This document shows, piece by piece, positions 1 through 10,795 of a stretch of 64,000 bases of DNA. The stretch's first letter is position 1. Every line of letters begins with the position of its first letter. The position numbers and the translations under genes are program-made. The notes under the pieces were generated by a model. It was not told where the DNA came from, did not search any database, and worked only from the letters and a program-made list of their open reading frames with translations. The stretch is from Ceratodon purpureus (lineage: Eukaryota; Streptophyta; Bryopsida; Pseudoditrichales; Ditrichaceae), in the NCBI GenBank assembly GCA_014871385.1, contig CM026426.1, forward strand, positions 102,319,220 to 102,383,219, written 5' to 3'.

Positions 1-30
1 TGGCTCAATGAGCCAGAGGACCCAATTGAC

Positions 31-1323
31 GTGGCTAGTATGACCCGAAGCCAGGGGCAGAAGGCAAGATTACCTCCTATTGAAGACCAGTCCAAGGAAT
101 CAGAACCAAGGAAGGTCCAGACCAAGGAAGACTTGAAGGAGGATGAATGGCTCAGGGATTCTATGCTAGAAGCCTTGAAAGAGATTCAGCTCAAGGAGGA
201 GCAGGAGGCCAGAGCAGCAGAGCAGACCAAGACTGATCACTCACATGAAGCTCAGGAGATGTCTGAAGCAGAGATACAAGACAGTGAGTGGGCAGGATTC
301 CCAGTTTCTGACATCCTCAATTACAGCTGTAAGACTGATCGAGAGGGACCAGGAGTACTTGCAGAAACCAGTACAAGGGAGGACGAGGAGCAGGATTATG
401 TCAACTTGGTGGGTAGGAGGATATTGGCCAGTCCAATCACTGTGCCTTTGAGTCAGCTACTACAGATGGCTCCAAATATGACTGAGATTGTCAAGGGTCA
501 TGTGTTTCCAGAGTTAACGGCTAGTAATGATTCTGGTCCAGAAGAAACGGCTGGGGTGGATGAACAGAAAAGGAGGTCAATTAGGTCTAATACCCAGCTT
601 GGCAATAGATGTTGACACGGAATTGCCTATGTTAACTGTGCAGATTGGCACAGGACCTTGGACAAGGTATTGCTGGACGGTGGATCTGGTGTCAATCTCA
701 TTACTGAAGAGGAGCAGAAGCGTTTGGGGCTGAAGGACCTGCAACTTGCACCTTACAGATTGAGGATGGCAGACCAGACAGTGGTGGAACCAGTAGAGAT
801 AATCAGAAATGTGAAGGTACACATCCATAGCATTCCTTATCTGATTACACTAACTGTGATCAAGAATAAGGAAAGAAATGAGGAGTATAGCATGCCGTTA
901 GGTCGTCCTTGGTTAATTGATGCTAAGGTCAATCATGACTGGGGTAGAAATCTGGTCACAATTCGAGGCAACGGGACACTCAAGACAGTATTAGTGAGCC
1001 AGAAGAAGGGGTCTGGACCAGATTTACCTGAGGTACTGGTTTGCTCCAACTTTACTGAAGGACTCAGAGATGAAGAGGAGGAACATTGGCTAACCACAAA
1101 TCAGGACGTATTGGTTGTTGGGACAGTGGCACTGCCCCAAAAAGATAGAGACCGAGAGCCGGTGGTAGAGGCAGAAAGGGCCAGTCTAGACCAGTCTGTG
1201 ACAACTACACTAGGGCAGTCGACCAAGGGACTGGTCGAACAGCAAAAGGGGGATAGTGGTCACGTAGGCCAAGAAGGGACTAGTCTAGGTGACCAGGACA
1301 GAGCTGGCGCCAAAGGAGAGTAG
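31..1323 (+). pseudogene. Gag C-terminus and retropepsin-like protease (G1)
   Basis: The first part (31-615) is the acidic, charged end of Gag, related to the G2 and G3 proteins (shared stretches around TMTRAQRLKAG / SMTRSQGQKAR and PITVPLSQLL). The second part (658-1130) is an aspartic protease of the retroviral type: the catalytic loop reads LLDGGSGVN instead of the usual D-T/S-G-A, and the later conserved blocks RMADQTVV and MPLGRPWLIDAKVNHDWG are present. Between them the reading shifts from frame 1 to frame 2 near 580-600 and back near 645-655, producing a TGA at 613-615, so two compensating small indels break the join. The frame closes with a TAG at 1321-1323, beyond which it reads on without interruption. 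It is best regarded as a degenerate but recently coding polyprotein segment. Confidence 0.75.
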
Positions 1324-2550
1324 ACAAGAGGTTCACAGGACGAGGACAGCAGATTTCTCAAGGACAAGGAGGCACATCAAGACCAGCAGAACAAGAAAAG
1401 ACGAGACCAAGAGCAAGAGTTTGAAGGCCATGAGCAAGAATTTGAAGACCAGGAGCAAGAGCTTGGAGACCAAGAAGATGAGACTCAAACCAAGTTAGAA
1501 GACCAGGAGAATGGAAGTGTGGAGAAGGACCAGAAGGACAACAGTCCAAATGATCAGCAAAAGAGAATGGACAGGTTGGACCAGGAAAACAGGGACCAGC
1601 CAACATGGACCAGCGATGGAGGAGGTAAGAAAAATAAAAAAGAGAATAATGAAGGAACTGACCAAGAGAAATGGGACCTGCAGGAGGTAGAACAAGAGCA
1701 GCGAAGAGCCAAGGACCAGTCTAAGACACCAGAGGGGTCTAGAGGGGCAGGACAGGTGGCTCTAAAAGACCAGGGTGGCATTATGAAGGTGTTGGACCAG
1801 TTGGTTGAGCACTTACATGTGGTGTTTGGAGTAGCTTCAAGGGGGAAGAAGCTGCTAGAGCAAGAAGACGAATCAGGTCCAAGTTATCAAGAATTGATAA
1901 ACATCAAACTTGTCCAAGATGAGAGGATCCGGGAGTTGACTCACCAGCTTCAGCATGAACAGCAGCAGTTGGTGGTACTCGAGGAGAACCAGCACAAGGA
2001 GAGACAGGCTTGGGTTGATTAGGAGGTCGAGGAAGAGGTAGTCAGCACCAGGACGTTGGAGTTGGAGGCTAGGATGAGCGGTAGGTCCACGGATTTTAAC
2101 AAGCTGGCCTTCGAGAACCAACAACTCAAGCAGAAGGTGGAGTTGGCTGAGGTTAGCTCTACTCAGGCTTCTAAGGGGTTGACCACACATCTACTGTCTA
2201 CTTCCAAGAAGCAGACGTTGGACCAGATTCCGGTCTATTTGGAGGACCAAGCCAGGTACTTGAGGTATTTGATGAGGTTTGCTGAGGCTTATTCATCTTA
2301 TATTTATTGGTCTCATGATGACCAGGAAGAGAGAGAAGACCAGGAGATACCTATGGTGGGAACGTCATTTGATGGTGGAGGAGCTTTAAGCAGTGGCATG
2401 GAGACCACTTTAGGTACTGAGTCCTGCTCAGGGGAAGATCTAGGATGTATCGCTCTTGCTGTATCACCAGTAACAGCAACACCAGGACCAGAGGCAACAC
2501 GAGGAGGACTAGCATCAGGAGCAAGAGGGGCGGCACCAGTTAGTGGCTGA
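1324..2550 (+). pseudogene. Coiled-coil C-terminal domain of the G1 polyprotein
   Basis: This continues the protease frame after the TAG at 1321-1323 and contains a second in-frame TAG at 2020-2022. The first half is low complexity, rich in Asp, Gln, Glu and Lys (repeated DQEQE-type units). The second half is a heptad-rich coiled coil with LAFENQQLKQKVELAE, followed by a conserved block (TSKKQ, LEDQARYLRYL, FAEAYSSYIYWS). The same block occurs in the last domain of G2, where the wording is LALENQQLGLQLEVAE and YPSFVYWSDDEQ. The domain matches no enzyme family I recognise; self-association of Gag-like particles is a possible role but is not shown by the sequence. Translation ends at a TGA at 2548-2550. 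Confidence 0.65.
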
Positions 2551-2639
2551 ATAGTGGGGGTAGGCTATATAACCGTTAGGACCAGTAGGAATTTCCGTTA
2601 ACTTCATAAAACCAGAGCATCTAAGGGCAGATGCAAACT

Positions 2640-2650
2640 AAGGGGGATAA
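2640..2650 (+). other. Polypurine tract of G1
   Basis: The purine-rich run AAGGGGGATAA lies directly before the LTR start TGTTGACAGG. It matches the corresponding tract of G2 (AAAAGGGGAATAA before TGTTAAAGGG) in composition and position. Such tracts prime plus-strand DNA synthesis in LTR elements. Confidence 0.6.
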
Positions 2651-3330
2651 TGTTGACAGGATTTTACTGGTAGGTTAAAAGGGCAGGAACCGTAAACTGT
2701 AGGGGGCAGTAAAACTGTTGTTACCTACGGCAATGAACTGCTAGTTACTCTGCTAGACAGCAGTAACTCTGTCCTAGATGAAAACTGCTGACAGATGAAA
2801 ACTGCTGTTGGATGACGGCGGCCAGGGCTAGGGCTGGTGGCAGCTGGTGGCGGCTAGGGTTTTGGATGGGATCGTGAGGAAGGGGGCTGTGGCTCTCATT
2901 CTCTCTCTCTCTCCCTCTTGGGTTGAGGGCTCTCAAGTGAGCTCTCTTGTGTGTTTTCAGAGTGTAGGCTTGGAGGTTAGGCTATGGAGGTTAGGATTTG
3001 GAGTTAGAAGGAGATTAGTTGCTGTCCTAGGTCAGGGATGAATGGGGCAGGATTGAATATACTTGAGGAGCATTAATGACAAAAACTAGGCCCTATTGAC
3101 TATTGGGTTTGTGAGCATTGAAGGCCAGGGTTTTAAGGAAAGTGGGTGTTGGATATTGCATTGAAGACAGTAATTAGAGGCAGGATGCTTTGTAACCTGG
3201 TATAGTCCAGGAGCAGGATGGTTCCGTGTAGTGGAAGTTAGCTGGAACACCATATTCGTTATTTTGGGAGATATTCTTGAATTTGGGAAATGAGCGTGTA
3301 GAGAATGGCCACATTCGTGCCCTCCCATTT
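2651..3330 (+). repeat. 3' LTR candidate of G1
   Basis: The sequence starts TGTTGACAGG immediately after the purine tract. It shares blocks with the G2 LTRs read on the minus strand: GGCTAGGGTTT, a CTCTC-rich run near 2900, and GGAGGTTAGG near 2970-3000. No matching CCTGTCAACA end was found, so the right boundary (about 3.3 kb) is a guess and the LTR may be truncated. Confidence 0.45.
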
Positions 3331-3398
3331 ACTTCAATCTTGCGGAAATCAATATTGAATCATTAAAAACACCTTAAAGGAACAATGAGGTCCATGTC

Positions 3399-3421
3399 AT
3401 TTAGGTCGAGTGGACCTAAAT
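3399..3421. repeat. Palindromic motif 1 (ATTTAGGTC / GACCTAAAT)
   Basis: Nine-base arms at 3399-3407 and 3413-3421 are perfect inverted complements around a 5-nt spacer. Related motifs occur at 3502-3522 (7-base arms TTTAGGT/ACCTAAA), 4100-4120 (10-base arms TTTAGGTCGA/TCGACCTAAA with one spacer base) and 4139-4155 (AAGGTC/GACCTT). Confidence 0.6.
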
Positions 3422-3501
3422 GCACGAACATACAGGAGAAAACTTAGTAATGTTCATTGATTCATTAAAAACATGTTTAAAGAGAGATGATGATTAAGTC
3501 A

Positions 3502-3522
3502 TTTAGGTCGATCACACCTAAA
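3502..3522. repeat. Palindromic motif 2
   Basis: Arms TTTAGGT (3502-3508) and ACCTAAA (3516-3522) around a 7-nt spacer. Same core as motif 1, in a similar local context. Confidence 0.55.
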
Positions 3523-3862
3523 CGCAATATAAACAAGGAAAAAGAATATACCACGTCCCTAGTATTTTTAGTAGTAACTATTCGTTACCTTTCTAAACCA
3601 AAGTTTCCATAAAAGGCAATGTCCAATCACATAAATTACATTCGGAAATTTGAATAACACAAAAAGTGTGCAAGACAATGAGGCAAAAATAGCAATTTGA
3701 CAAACAGATCAATCGTTTTATTCAAAACTTAATTACATTGAAATAACACAGACGACTCTTATAATCGTCTACATTGTCTGCGCCATTGCTATACAGTACA
3801 TAGTATCCTCTATATGGTTATGGAGTCCCTCCGTAAGCCTCAATTCTTGACATGACAAATTC

Positions 3863-4647
3863 TCATTGGCGCTGACGTGTCCACGACATTCCCTCAACCT
3901 GCATCATTGGACTATCAAGAAGACGTTGCAACTTCTGTCTACGCCTGTCACCGATGCTTGACTCTGGCAGAGAGTGGCGACGGGTACTGGATGGTTTAGA
4001 GTGGGAGTCGGCGGACTTCCTTGCCTTGGATCCTGTAGTTGTTGATCGTAGCCTCGGCATCTGCAAAGGGGATAAATTAGCATTGGGAAGAGATTTCGGT
4101 TTAGGTCGAATCGACCTAAACTGCTGAGTGCAAGTGTAAAGGTCGAACGGACCTTGAACGAGGAGGCCTACATAAGCTAGAACCAGACCTAGATGAAAGT
4201 ATAAAGAGACCAATCATTTTAGGTGGCCTTGAGCTAAAATAAGGACATCAGAATGAAACATCATGAAAGAAACCTACAGGAATGAAACATCAGAAAGGAA
4301 TGAAAAGCGAATACTCAGGAATGAAAACCAACCTTTGCCGGTGGTGGTGACGGCATGTCCTCCACATTGTTATAAAGAGCACGCTTCGTAGGCGTAGAAC
4401 TCTGTCGTTTCGGAGATAGAACTTGCAGTACGGTCCGTGGCCACATAGGAGAAGGGAATTTCAGGGTCTTGGGAACGGACCTTTTAACCAAGCTGTCCAC
4501 AACCCCTTCGTCGACAGCCATAGTTGAATAGTCCATCGTGGACTGCGCTGTTGCAACCGATTGCAACAGGAGCCCTCTGCTACGTAGAGAGGGCCCGCAG
4601 CCATAAACATTATTCAAAGAATCCACTGAGGCTCGACATGCATTATC
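3863..4647 (-). CDS. Two 3'-terminal exons of an unrecognised gene
   Basis: Two exons are supported by splice signals in matching phase. Exon 4647-4333 is preceded by TATTGCAG and ends CAAAG/GTTGGT; the next exon begins at 4060 after CCCCTTTGCAG and runs to a stop at 3863. Both junctions are phase 0, so the intron (4061-4332, 272 nt) joins ...PPPAK to MPRLRSTTTG. The encoded tail is basic, Ser/Arg-rich and low complexity (SRR, RRQKLQRLL), with no domain I recognise; a nuclear protein is possible. The upstream exons were not identified. The FCP1-like exon just upstream ends in its own TAA and has no donor in matching phase, so joining the two is not supported. Confidence 0.45.
4100..4120. repeat. 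Palindromic motif 3
   Basis: The most perfect member: 10-base arms TTTAGGTCGA (4100-4109) and TCGACCTAAA (4111-4120) around a single A. It lies inside the predicted intron 4061-4332 of the minus-strand gene. A weaker relative (AAGGTC/GACCTT) follows at 4139-4155. Confidence 0.6.
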
Positions 4648-4877
4648 CTGCAATACATAAAGCGAATAGAAACATACATCCCCCAATAATTCAGCAATGG
4701 TTTAGGGTTCGTCGCAAGGGGCAGAATAGATCAAGAAAGAAATATAAACTTTGTATTACAAAAAGAGTAGTCTGGATACAAAGATTACGCAAGTGGTCAA
4801 GATGTACAACATACTAATAGCTCCGCGGCAGTTCAGAAATGTCTATTTACAAAGTAGAGAACCGAAATCATGCCAAA

Positions 4878-5370
4878 TTATGGTCTACGACTCATTGCCT
4901 CGTTAATCTTAGCGTATTGTTCACAGGTAGAACGGTCATCATAATACATTTTCTTCTCGATCGGACGCTTGGCCCTGAATCTAGCGATTGTCCCCACAAA
5001 GTGGTGTAGATCTACAAGATATGGCAAAAGTTTCGACAACAAAAAACGATCATCTGCGGCATCGGCATTCTGGTTGTTCCAAGTGAAGAGTAAAAGGACA
5101 TTGTAAGAATTATTCTGACAGTGCTTGATCGGGCTGTCGTCGATAAAAATGGTGTTGGCTTCGGAATATAGGCCACCAAATTTACGAAAGAGACCATCAG
5201 ACATTGGCTTAAGGAAGATGTCCTTGTGAGTCCCGGGTTCCTTCATATATATCGGACGACCTCGAAAATCTACGCCCATAGGAACTCTCTGACAGACCTC
5301 TTGACCTAGAATTCTGAGCGTGTGGGATCCGAGAAACTCAGAATAAACCGGAAGAGCCTCATCCGGAGTA
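4878..5370 (-). pseudogene. FCP1-homology (HAD-type) phosphatase, C-terminal half
   Basis: The protein contains the second half of an FCP1/SCP-like HAD domain: KDIFLKPM, then FGGLYSEANTIFIDDSP (the motif III/IV region with the IDDSP acidic pair), then a YNVLLLFTWNN strand and DDRFLLSKLLPYLVDL. Known members dephosphorylate Ser/Thr residues, typically in the RNA polymerase II tail. The N-terminal part with the DxDxT/V nucleophile motif is missing. The frame is open upstream of the Met at 5279 to about 5370, where the CGGA-rich element E4 begins, so the gene appears cut by that insertion. It ends with TAA at 4878-4880. The family assignment rests on motif order; without the nucleophile the fragment cannot be catalytic. 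Confidence 0.6.
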
Positions 5371-5685
5371 AGTATTCCATTAATTTTTCATTTTTTTGGT
5401 TAATTAGGTAAAAACTAGCTAGACACTAGCTGTATTAGGAGTTAACACAAACCGGATACTCCAGAAACCTTAAAACAGTTAACGCACGAAGTATTCTCGG
5501 AACCTTGATTCCGGAAACTCGGAAGAGAAAACACGGAACGGGTCAAAGATTCGAGAACTGACCGTTACTGTAACCGCGTCTAGGATCCGAATCGACGCGG
5601 AAGTCATCATGACTCGGATAGGCGTCTAGCCTGGTACGGTGGCGGCTGCAATTACGGGCCGCCGCAGCGTTTATGATGCCTGGGG

Positions 5686-5692
5686 TATATAA
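5686..5692 (+). promoter_or_regulatory. TATA box of element E4a
   Basis: TATATAA in a GC-rich setting, about 160 bp before the first ATG (5845) of the upstream ORF. The related minus-strand copy has GGTATAAAAGG in the equivalent position. Confidence 0.6.
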
Positions 5693-5844
5693 GCGAGGGT
5701 GTTAGGGTTTGGAGTTCCTTTTTGCGGACTGGGAGTAGAGAGTGAAAGAGCGGTGAGGTGTTTTTGTCTTTTCCGATTCACCGGCAGTTGGATTGCCGGG
5801 TTTCTGGCTGTCGGATCGTAGAGGGAGAGAAGTCAGGCGTAGCA

Positions 5845-8067
5845 ATGTCGCACGTGCAGTGTAGAGTCCTTAGTCCCGGTACTCCGGTGAGGGAATCGGA
5901 GATGGAAGAGCTGATCGTCGACCTCACCCGGATGAGGTGCGAGGGGTTGTTGTCACGGCCGTGGTTACTGAAGAGTGAGGTGATGGTGAGGGAGGTCCTG
6001 GAAGGGCCGGACAATAGGTGGGATAATACGATCCAAGGCAAGCCCACGCTGTGGAATGCGGAACAGTGGGCGGCAGCTTACGATTTCAAGCAGACCGGGC
6101 TCCTTTGGGCGACCCGGGCGGATAGCTACGTGCAGGATAAGTTTCACGGGAAGATCCATAGGAATAATGGATACGAGATAGATGCCTGCAAGGATAGGAG
6201 GCAGAGGCAGGTCTTAGCCTTCCTCGTTCCGATCGTGTATCCGCTGAAACCGGAACAGGTCACCATTACGGTCGGGAACACCATCCTCGGAGTGTACACG
6301 GGGGAGCGTCCGGTGAATTGGGCCGCACTCATGGCGGAAGTTGTGCAGAAGATGGTGCCACAGATCGGAAAGAAGCCGACCCCGATCTCCCCTTTCCTCT
6401 TCCACCTTTACAAGGCGTATGAGTTGCTGAGCGATAAGGAGGAAGAGACTTATACGATGGCGAAGAACTTCCTCAACTTTTCGGAGATTCCGCCCGGAAT
6501 GGAAGCCGATCCGCGGGGCGAAACCTCGGATACAGCATCCACGGAACAGGAGGACGATACAAAGGAGGTTCCGAACCCCGGCACTACTAGGGCTCAGTCC
6601 AGGTCACGGTCGGAGCGCGCTGCGTCGCAGCACGCGGAGCCTTCTACGGTCTGGGAAGATACGGAACGGAGGGAGGTCAGTTCCGAGCGGGGGTTTCCGG
6701 TTGAGCTATTCCGGGGGATTCGAGAGGAGACTCACCGGGCGCAAGCCTCTTTTGATCGGATCGAGACACTGTTCCGGAGAGTCTGCACATCTCTGGGAGG
6801 TTGCTTACCGGAGGAGGTGATCCGAGAGGTGGAGTTGTTGAAGGACGCCCCGAAACTTCGGAGCAAGAAGAAGCAGCTAGAGCTTCAGTTGCAGGAGCTG
6901 ACGAAGGAACTGGCGGCGAAGAGCGAGGAGATCCGGAAGCTCTATGCCGAGCAGGAGGAGACCTTGGGAGAGCTTCGGACGTTGGTAGGGAGTTCGGGTG
7001 CAGTAATCAACAAGGCCCGGCTGTTTGATGAGAACGTATTGCAGCCGGCCGATTTCGAGAACAAGCAGAGGATCATCATGATCCTCTCCAAATGCGAGCA
7101 CTCGATGAACCAAATCCTGAAGAAGGTTCGGCAGCTGCTCAATCCGAGTACCGGAAGTCCTAGTACTATAGTTGCTGGTCGGAACCTTCCGCTCCCCGGA
7201 TCTCCCTCTCGGGCCGTTGTAGGAGAATCTCGAGGAGTAGGGTTCCGAACCCCAATAGAGCGTAACCTCCAGCTCGAAGAGCGGATGGCAGTCGACGCGG
7301 ACATCTTCATGACAAATCGGACGATCGCGGAGGTGATCCGGGAGCACCAAGCACAGGTGGCGTCACCCGGAGCCAGTACAGTCCAATAGAGCTGCGCGAT
7401 CCCCACCGGTCAGGCGGAAGTTACCGGAACTACAGTCACCGAGAGACAGATCGAGGAGCGGACGGTTACGGAGCAGGTGACCCGGTCCGTGCCGCCGGAT
7501 GTTCTTCCACGACTCGGAGAGGGGGTGATCATTGCGGATTACCGAGGGGAGATAGCGGGAACGGAATGGGGACGAGCCATTTCACCAACCGGACGGACCC
7601 GAGTGACGCAGGAGGGGGGACTGACCCCTGCACCCACAGCCAAGACCGGAACGGTGACTCCTACTCCCACCGGAACGCCAGTAGCGGATTCCCCTGCTGA
7701 CAGTGCCGGTGCTCGGAGAACGTTGAGGAAGAGGAAGGAGCCGGTGGAGAAGGGCACCATTACGATTTCAGAGTCCGACTCGGAGACTTATGCGAGCTCT
7801 CCGGTTGGGACAGCCGGAACTGGGACTCGGACCCCTACGACCGGAACCCCTCCCTCACATATGATACCGAAGTCTCCCAAGTCTCCCAAGAACCGGATCG
7901 TTACCCGGTTGTCCTTGGAGGCCCAGGCGAAGGAGTCTAAGGCGGAACGGAGTGCTAGGCGTAAGGAAGCACGGGCAGCAGGAGCGGGAGGATCCGAGCC
8001 GCGGGTGACCAGGTCGAAGGAGAAGGATCGCGGGCAGGAGAGCCACAAGAAGACAAAGATGGGGTAG
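5845..8067 (+). pseudogene. ORF1 of E4a, unknown function
   Basis: The first ATG in frame is 5845; the open frame extends further upstream only through non-ATG codons. The N-terminal 200 residues are a conserved globular region shared with the minus-strand copy at 11768-13148: a W..AAYDF block, F.VPIVYPLKPEQVTI and FLFHLYKAYELLSDKEEETY. Next comes a coiled coil of about 150 residues (KLRSKKKQLELQLQELTKEL), a Ser/Pro/Thr-rich tail and a basic end with RKRK and KNRIV clusters. A TAG at 7387-7389 interrupts the frame, which otherwise continues to 8067. No enzymatic motif is visible. The layout (globular head, coiled coil, basic tail) would suit a nucleic-acid-associated structural protein, but this is inference. 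Confidence 0.55.
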
Positions 8068-8800
8068 ATTCCTCTCGCTGCCACTGGCCGTAACTTTCCG
8101 GATTTATAGGAGTAGATTCCGGATCGAGAGATCCGGTTTAGTCGTATAGTAGAATTCTAGGTAGATAATTAGGGATTAGGGTTTTGATTGAACTACCGGC
8201 GCCGCCGCTTTTGTGAAAGCCCCTGCTTACTTAAACGGGGAAGGCGATGTAGTCCGGGTCTTCGTTTTGCATGTTTTCTCCCTATATTCCTTATCAGTAA
8301 AGTATTCGTATTCTTGCAAGTACTGAGCGTGGTTTCCCGCTAAGTGTGAATGGTCCGGGAAGGATATGAGAGTTCCGCTGTAGCTCGGATAGGAAGGTGA
8401 TGGGAGTTGTAACGAGACCCGAATCGGAAAGGTAATGGGATTGAGCGGAAAGATTTAGTGGATTGTCGTAGGAGTGAAGCCTCACTGTTCCGTCCCCAAA
8501 CCAACCTCATGCGGAATAGCCGTTGCTAGGGTCGAAGCGGATCAAGGATTACTTGGTCGGGCTCCCTGAACTTCTGAAGAGGTTCCGTGCACAGTGTGAG
8601 GGGGAGCCGGAACGTGGTAAGCCGCTAAGTAACGCTAAGCTGTGAACCAGGTGGATACTCGGAAGATAAGTGAGCGCAGATTTGAAGAAAAGTGGAGTCA
8701 GACCGTGAAGGCTTCATTTAGGTGGATATGCGGTAGACGGAAGTCTTACGCGCAGATTCAACCTTCCGCGGAATCGGAAGAAGAACTCCGAACCTCTTCC
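8068..8800 (+). other. Untranslated stretch between ORF1 and gag of E4a
   Basis: No ATG-initiated gene is supported. Contains many TCCGG/CGGAA words and a TGGTTTCCCGC near 8331 that could be a primer site, but no LTR end beside it could be demonstrated. Confidence 0.4.
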
Positions 8801-10795
8801 ATGGTTGGGGCGCAACCGGAAGAGTTAGGGGGAAGAAGATCTACTCGGTTGCTACAGAAGAGGGGTTGGGTTTTGGTACACGGTCTACCGGGTACGAATC
8901 TACTACCCCGGATCTAGACTGCTGTAGAGCGAGAAGGAGACGTGATCGTAGTGTCGCTGGCCGGAACCTCCGCAGCCGGAGCGGGTGTAGCTCAAGATCT
9001 GGAAGAAGAAGAAGTCGTAGCTGACGGAGTTGAAGCCGACGCGGAAGTCAAAGAGGAGACCGAGGAAGAAGAAGAGGACGAGGAAGACAATCCGATGGCG
9101 CCCTCTACCCGACTGAAGTACAACAGATTCAAAGGAGACGGAAGTCAAGACATGGACGAATGGCTCTGTGAGTTCGAATCCATCGCTCTGGCCAACCAGG
9201 AGGACCCAGATGCGAAGAGGAGGATATTCCAAGGTCTTCTGAAGGGAGAAGCTCTGCAGTGGTATCAAGACGTTCCGGAACGTACACGTAACGACTGGAC
9301 CAGTTTCGTGACCTTGTTCCGACGTACGTTTCGTGAAGCCGGAGGAGAAGCTCGCGCACTCGGAAAGTTGAGCCGGATGACGATGAGATCTACTGAGTCA
9401 GTACGGAAGTACAGTGAGAGAGTGAAGGCGCTCATACAGAAACTCACCACAGCCATAGCTCCGAGTGTACAAGTGGAATGGTTTGTCGCCGGATTCCCAG
9501 AGGAGATGGGGTTTCAGATTCGACAAACCCGTCCTGCTACACTACAGGAAGCCGTGGAAGCGGCTCAGAACTATGAGAACTCGGCCCAATCTCTACGGAA
9601 GTCTCTGAAGCATACCGAGAAGCGGGGTAAGAAGATCCGGAAGGAGAGACAACGTCGGCGAAGGCACGAGTCTTCCTCGGAAGATTCCGACTCTACCAGT
9701 AAGAGCGGTTCCACTTCATCCAGTTCCGATCAGTCGGAAGAGGACTCCAGGGGAACCTCGAAACGTCGAGGTGGTTCCAGTGGAAACTCCCGGCCTAGAC
9801 GGAACCGAGAGTTGATCAAAGTGAAGGTGGAAGATGACGATTCTCGGAAGGTAATGAAGGAGATGAAGGAGATCCGAGAATCTATTGCCGAACTCAACGT
9901 TCACCTTTCCGAGAACCGGAAGCCTCGTAAGATAATTCCCACTAGCAGGGCTAACGTGTGGTGTGCTAACTGCGGAAAGCAAGGGCATTACCCCCCGGAG
10001 TGTACTGAACCCCGCCAGAAACGAATTCACTTCGTCCATCCGGAAGAAGAAGTATACTTTGCCTATCGGGAAGAGGAGGAGTTCCAAATGGAGGAGTACC
10101 AACCTGTGTACCAGGTTCAGACTACTTACGGGCGAGGGAAGGCTCCGATCCAGATAGCTCGTCCTCCCGCCAGATATCGGATCCCGCAGAACGTTCCGGG
10201 TAGGCCGATGTACCAGAAGCCGACACACGGGTACTGCTTCAACTGTGGGAGTCCGGATCATTACGCGCCTAATTGTCCGTTTGAGCGACAAGGACAAGGA
10301 GCCCCACGGATCCTTCCGTGCCAAAACTGTGGGGAATACGGTCATACGGCTCCTCAGTGTGCCAAGCCAGCACAACCCCGTCCGATTTTCAAACAAGTAG
10401 AGGTACCTCGGAGGGAGATGACTGGACTCAACTATGGTCACTCGGGTGGGATAGAGAACCCGGACAAATGACGGTTCGTGACGGAACTACAGGGGGGCGC
10501 GGAAGTACCAGTACATAGAGTATCAACCCGTAGTTCCGCTAGAGAACGTGCCCAGGAACCGGAGCTTCCGAAAACCCGGAAGACCAGAAGAAGGGTGAGG
10601 TCCAGGAGAGTGGATTTGGATTCGGGGTCCGAACCCCCTACAGTAACCCGAGCTTTACCAGAAGAAGACGACCGTCCAAGAGCGGAAAATGGGGTGGAAA
10701 GAGGGAACCTTCCGGAAGATATTAGCGAGGAAGTTTTGGAAAGAGCTCACGGATCCTCCTGTTTGGAAGATCACCAAGCCCTCGGTCCGGTTTGA
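8801..10795 (+). pseudogene. Gag with retrotransposon-gag domain and three CCHC zinc knuckles (E4a)
   Basis: The first ATG in frame is 8801, interrupted by a TAG at 8915-8917; the next ATG (9095, MAPSTRLKYNRF) starts the conserved part. Residues that follow form a typical plant retrotransposon gag domain: RIFQGLLKGEALQWYQDV, WTSFVTLFRRTFRE and a YSERVKALIQKL helix. A basic Arg/Lys and Ser-rich linker leads to three zinc knuckles of form CX2CX4HX4C at 9962-10003 (CANCGKQGHYPPEC), 10235-10276 (CFNCGSPDHYAPNC) and 10319-10360 (CQNCGEYGHTAPQC), all with intact ligands. A TGA at 10469-10471 follows, beyond which the frame stays open to 10795 and overlaps the protease frame. Gag would form the particle and bind element RNA. 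Confidence 0.7.

Larger units (their letters stand above)
1..3330 (+). mobile_element. G1: 3' part of a non-autonomous Ty3/gypsy-type LTR element
   Basis: The window opens inside this element. One reading frame runs from position 31 to 2550 and carries the end of Gag, an aspartic protease and then, with no reverse transcriptase, RNase H or integrase between them, a coiled-coil region. That last region matches the 3'-most domain of the G2 element on the other strand (39.2-40.3 kb). A purine tract at 2640-2650 and a TGTTGACAGG LTR-like start at 2651 follow. The sequence shows a contiguous but shortened polyprotein; that it arose by internal deletion of an autonomous G2-like parent is inference. 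The 5' LTR and most of gag lie outside the window, and the right boundary is approximate. Confidence 0.75.
3331..3862. other. Intergenic, AT-rich, with palindromic motifs
   Basis: No supported gene. Two sections about 100 bp apart are related: each has CATTAAAAACA, a purine-rich stretch and GTCATTTAGGTCGA followed by the inverted complement. The inverted motifs are listed separately. Confidence 0.5.

Noticed and set aside
10471..10795. Programmed gag-pro frameshifting in E4a
   Set aside because: The +1 overlap exists, but there is no recognisable slippery site and the element is full of other lesions, so a random indel is at least as likely.
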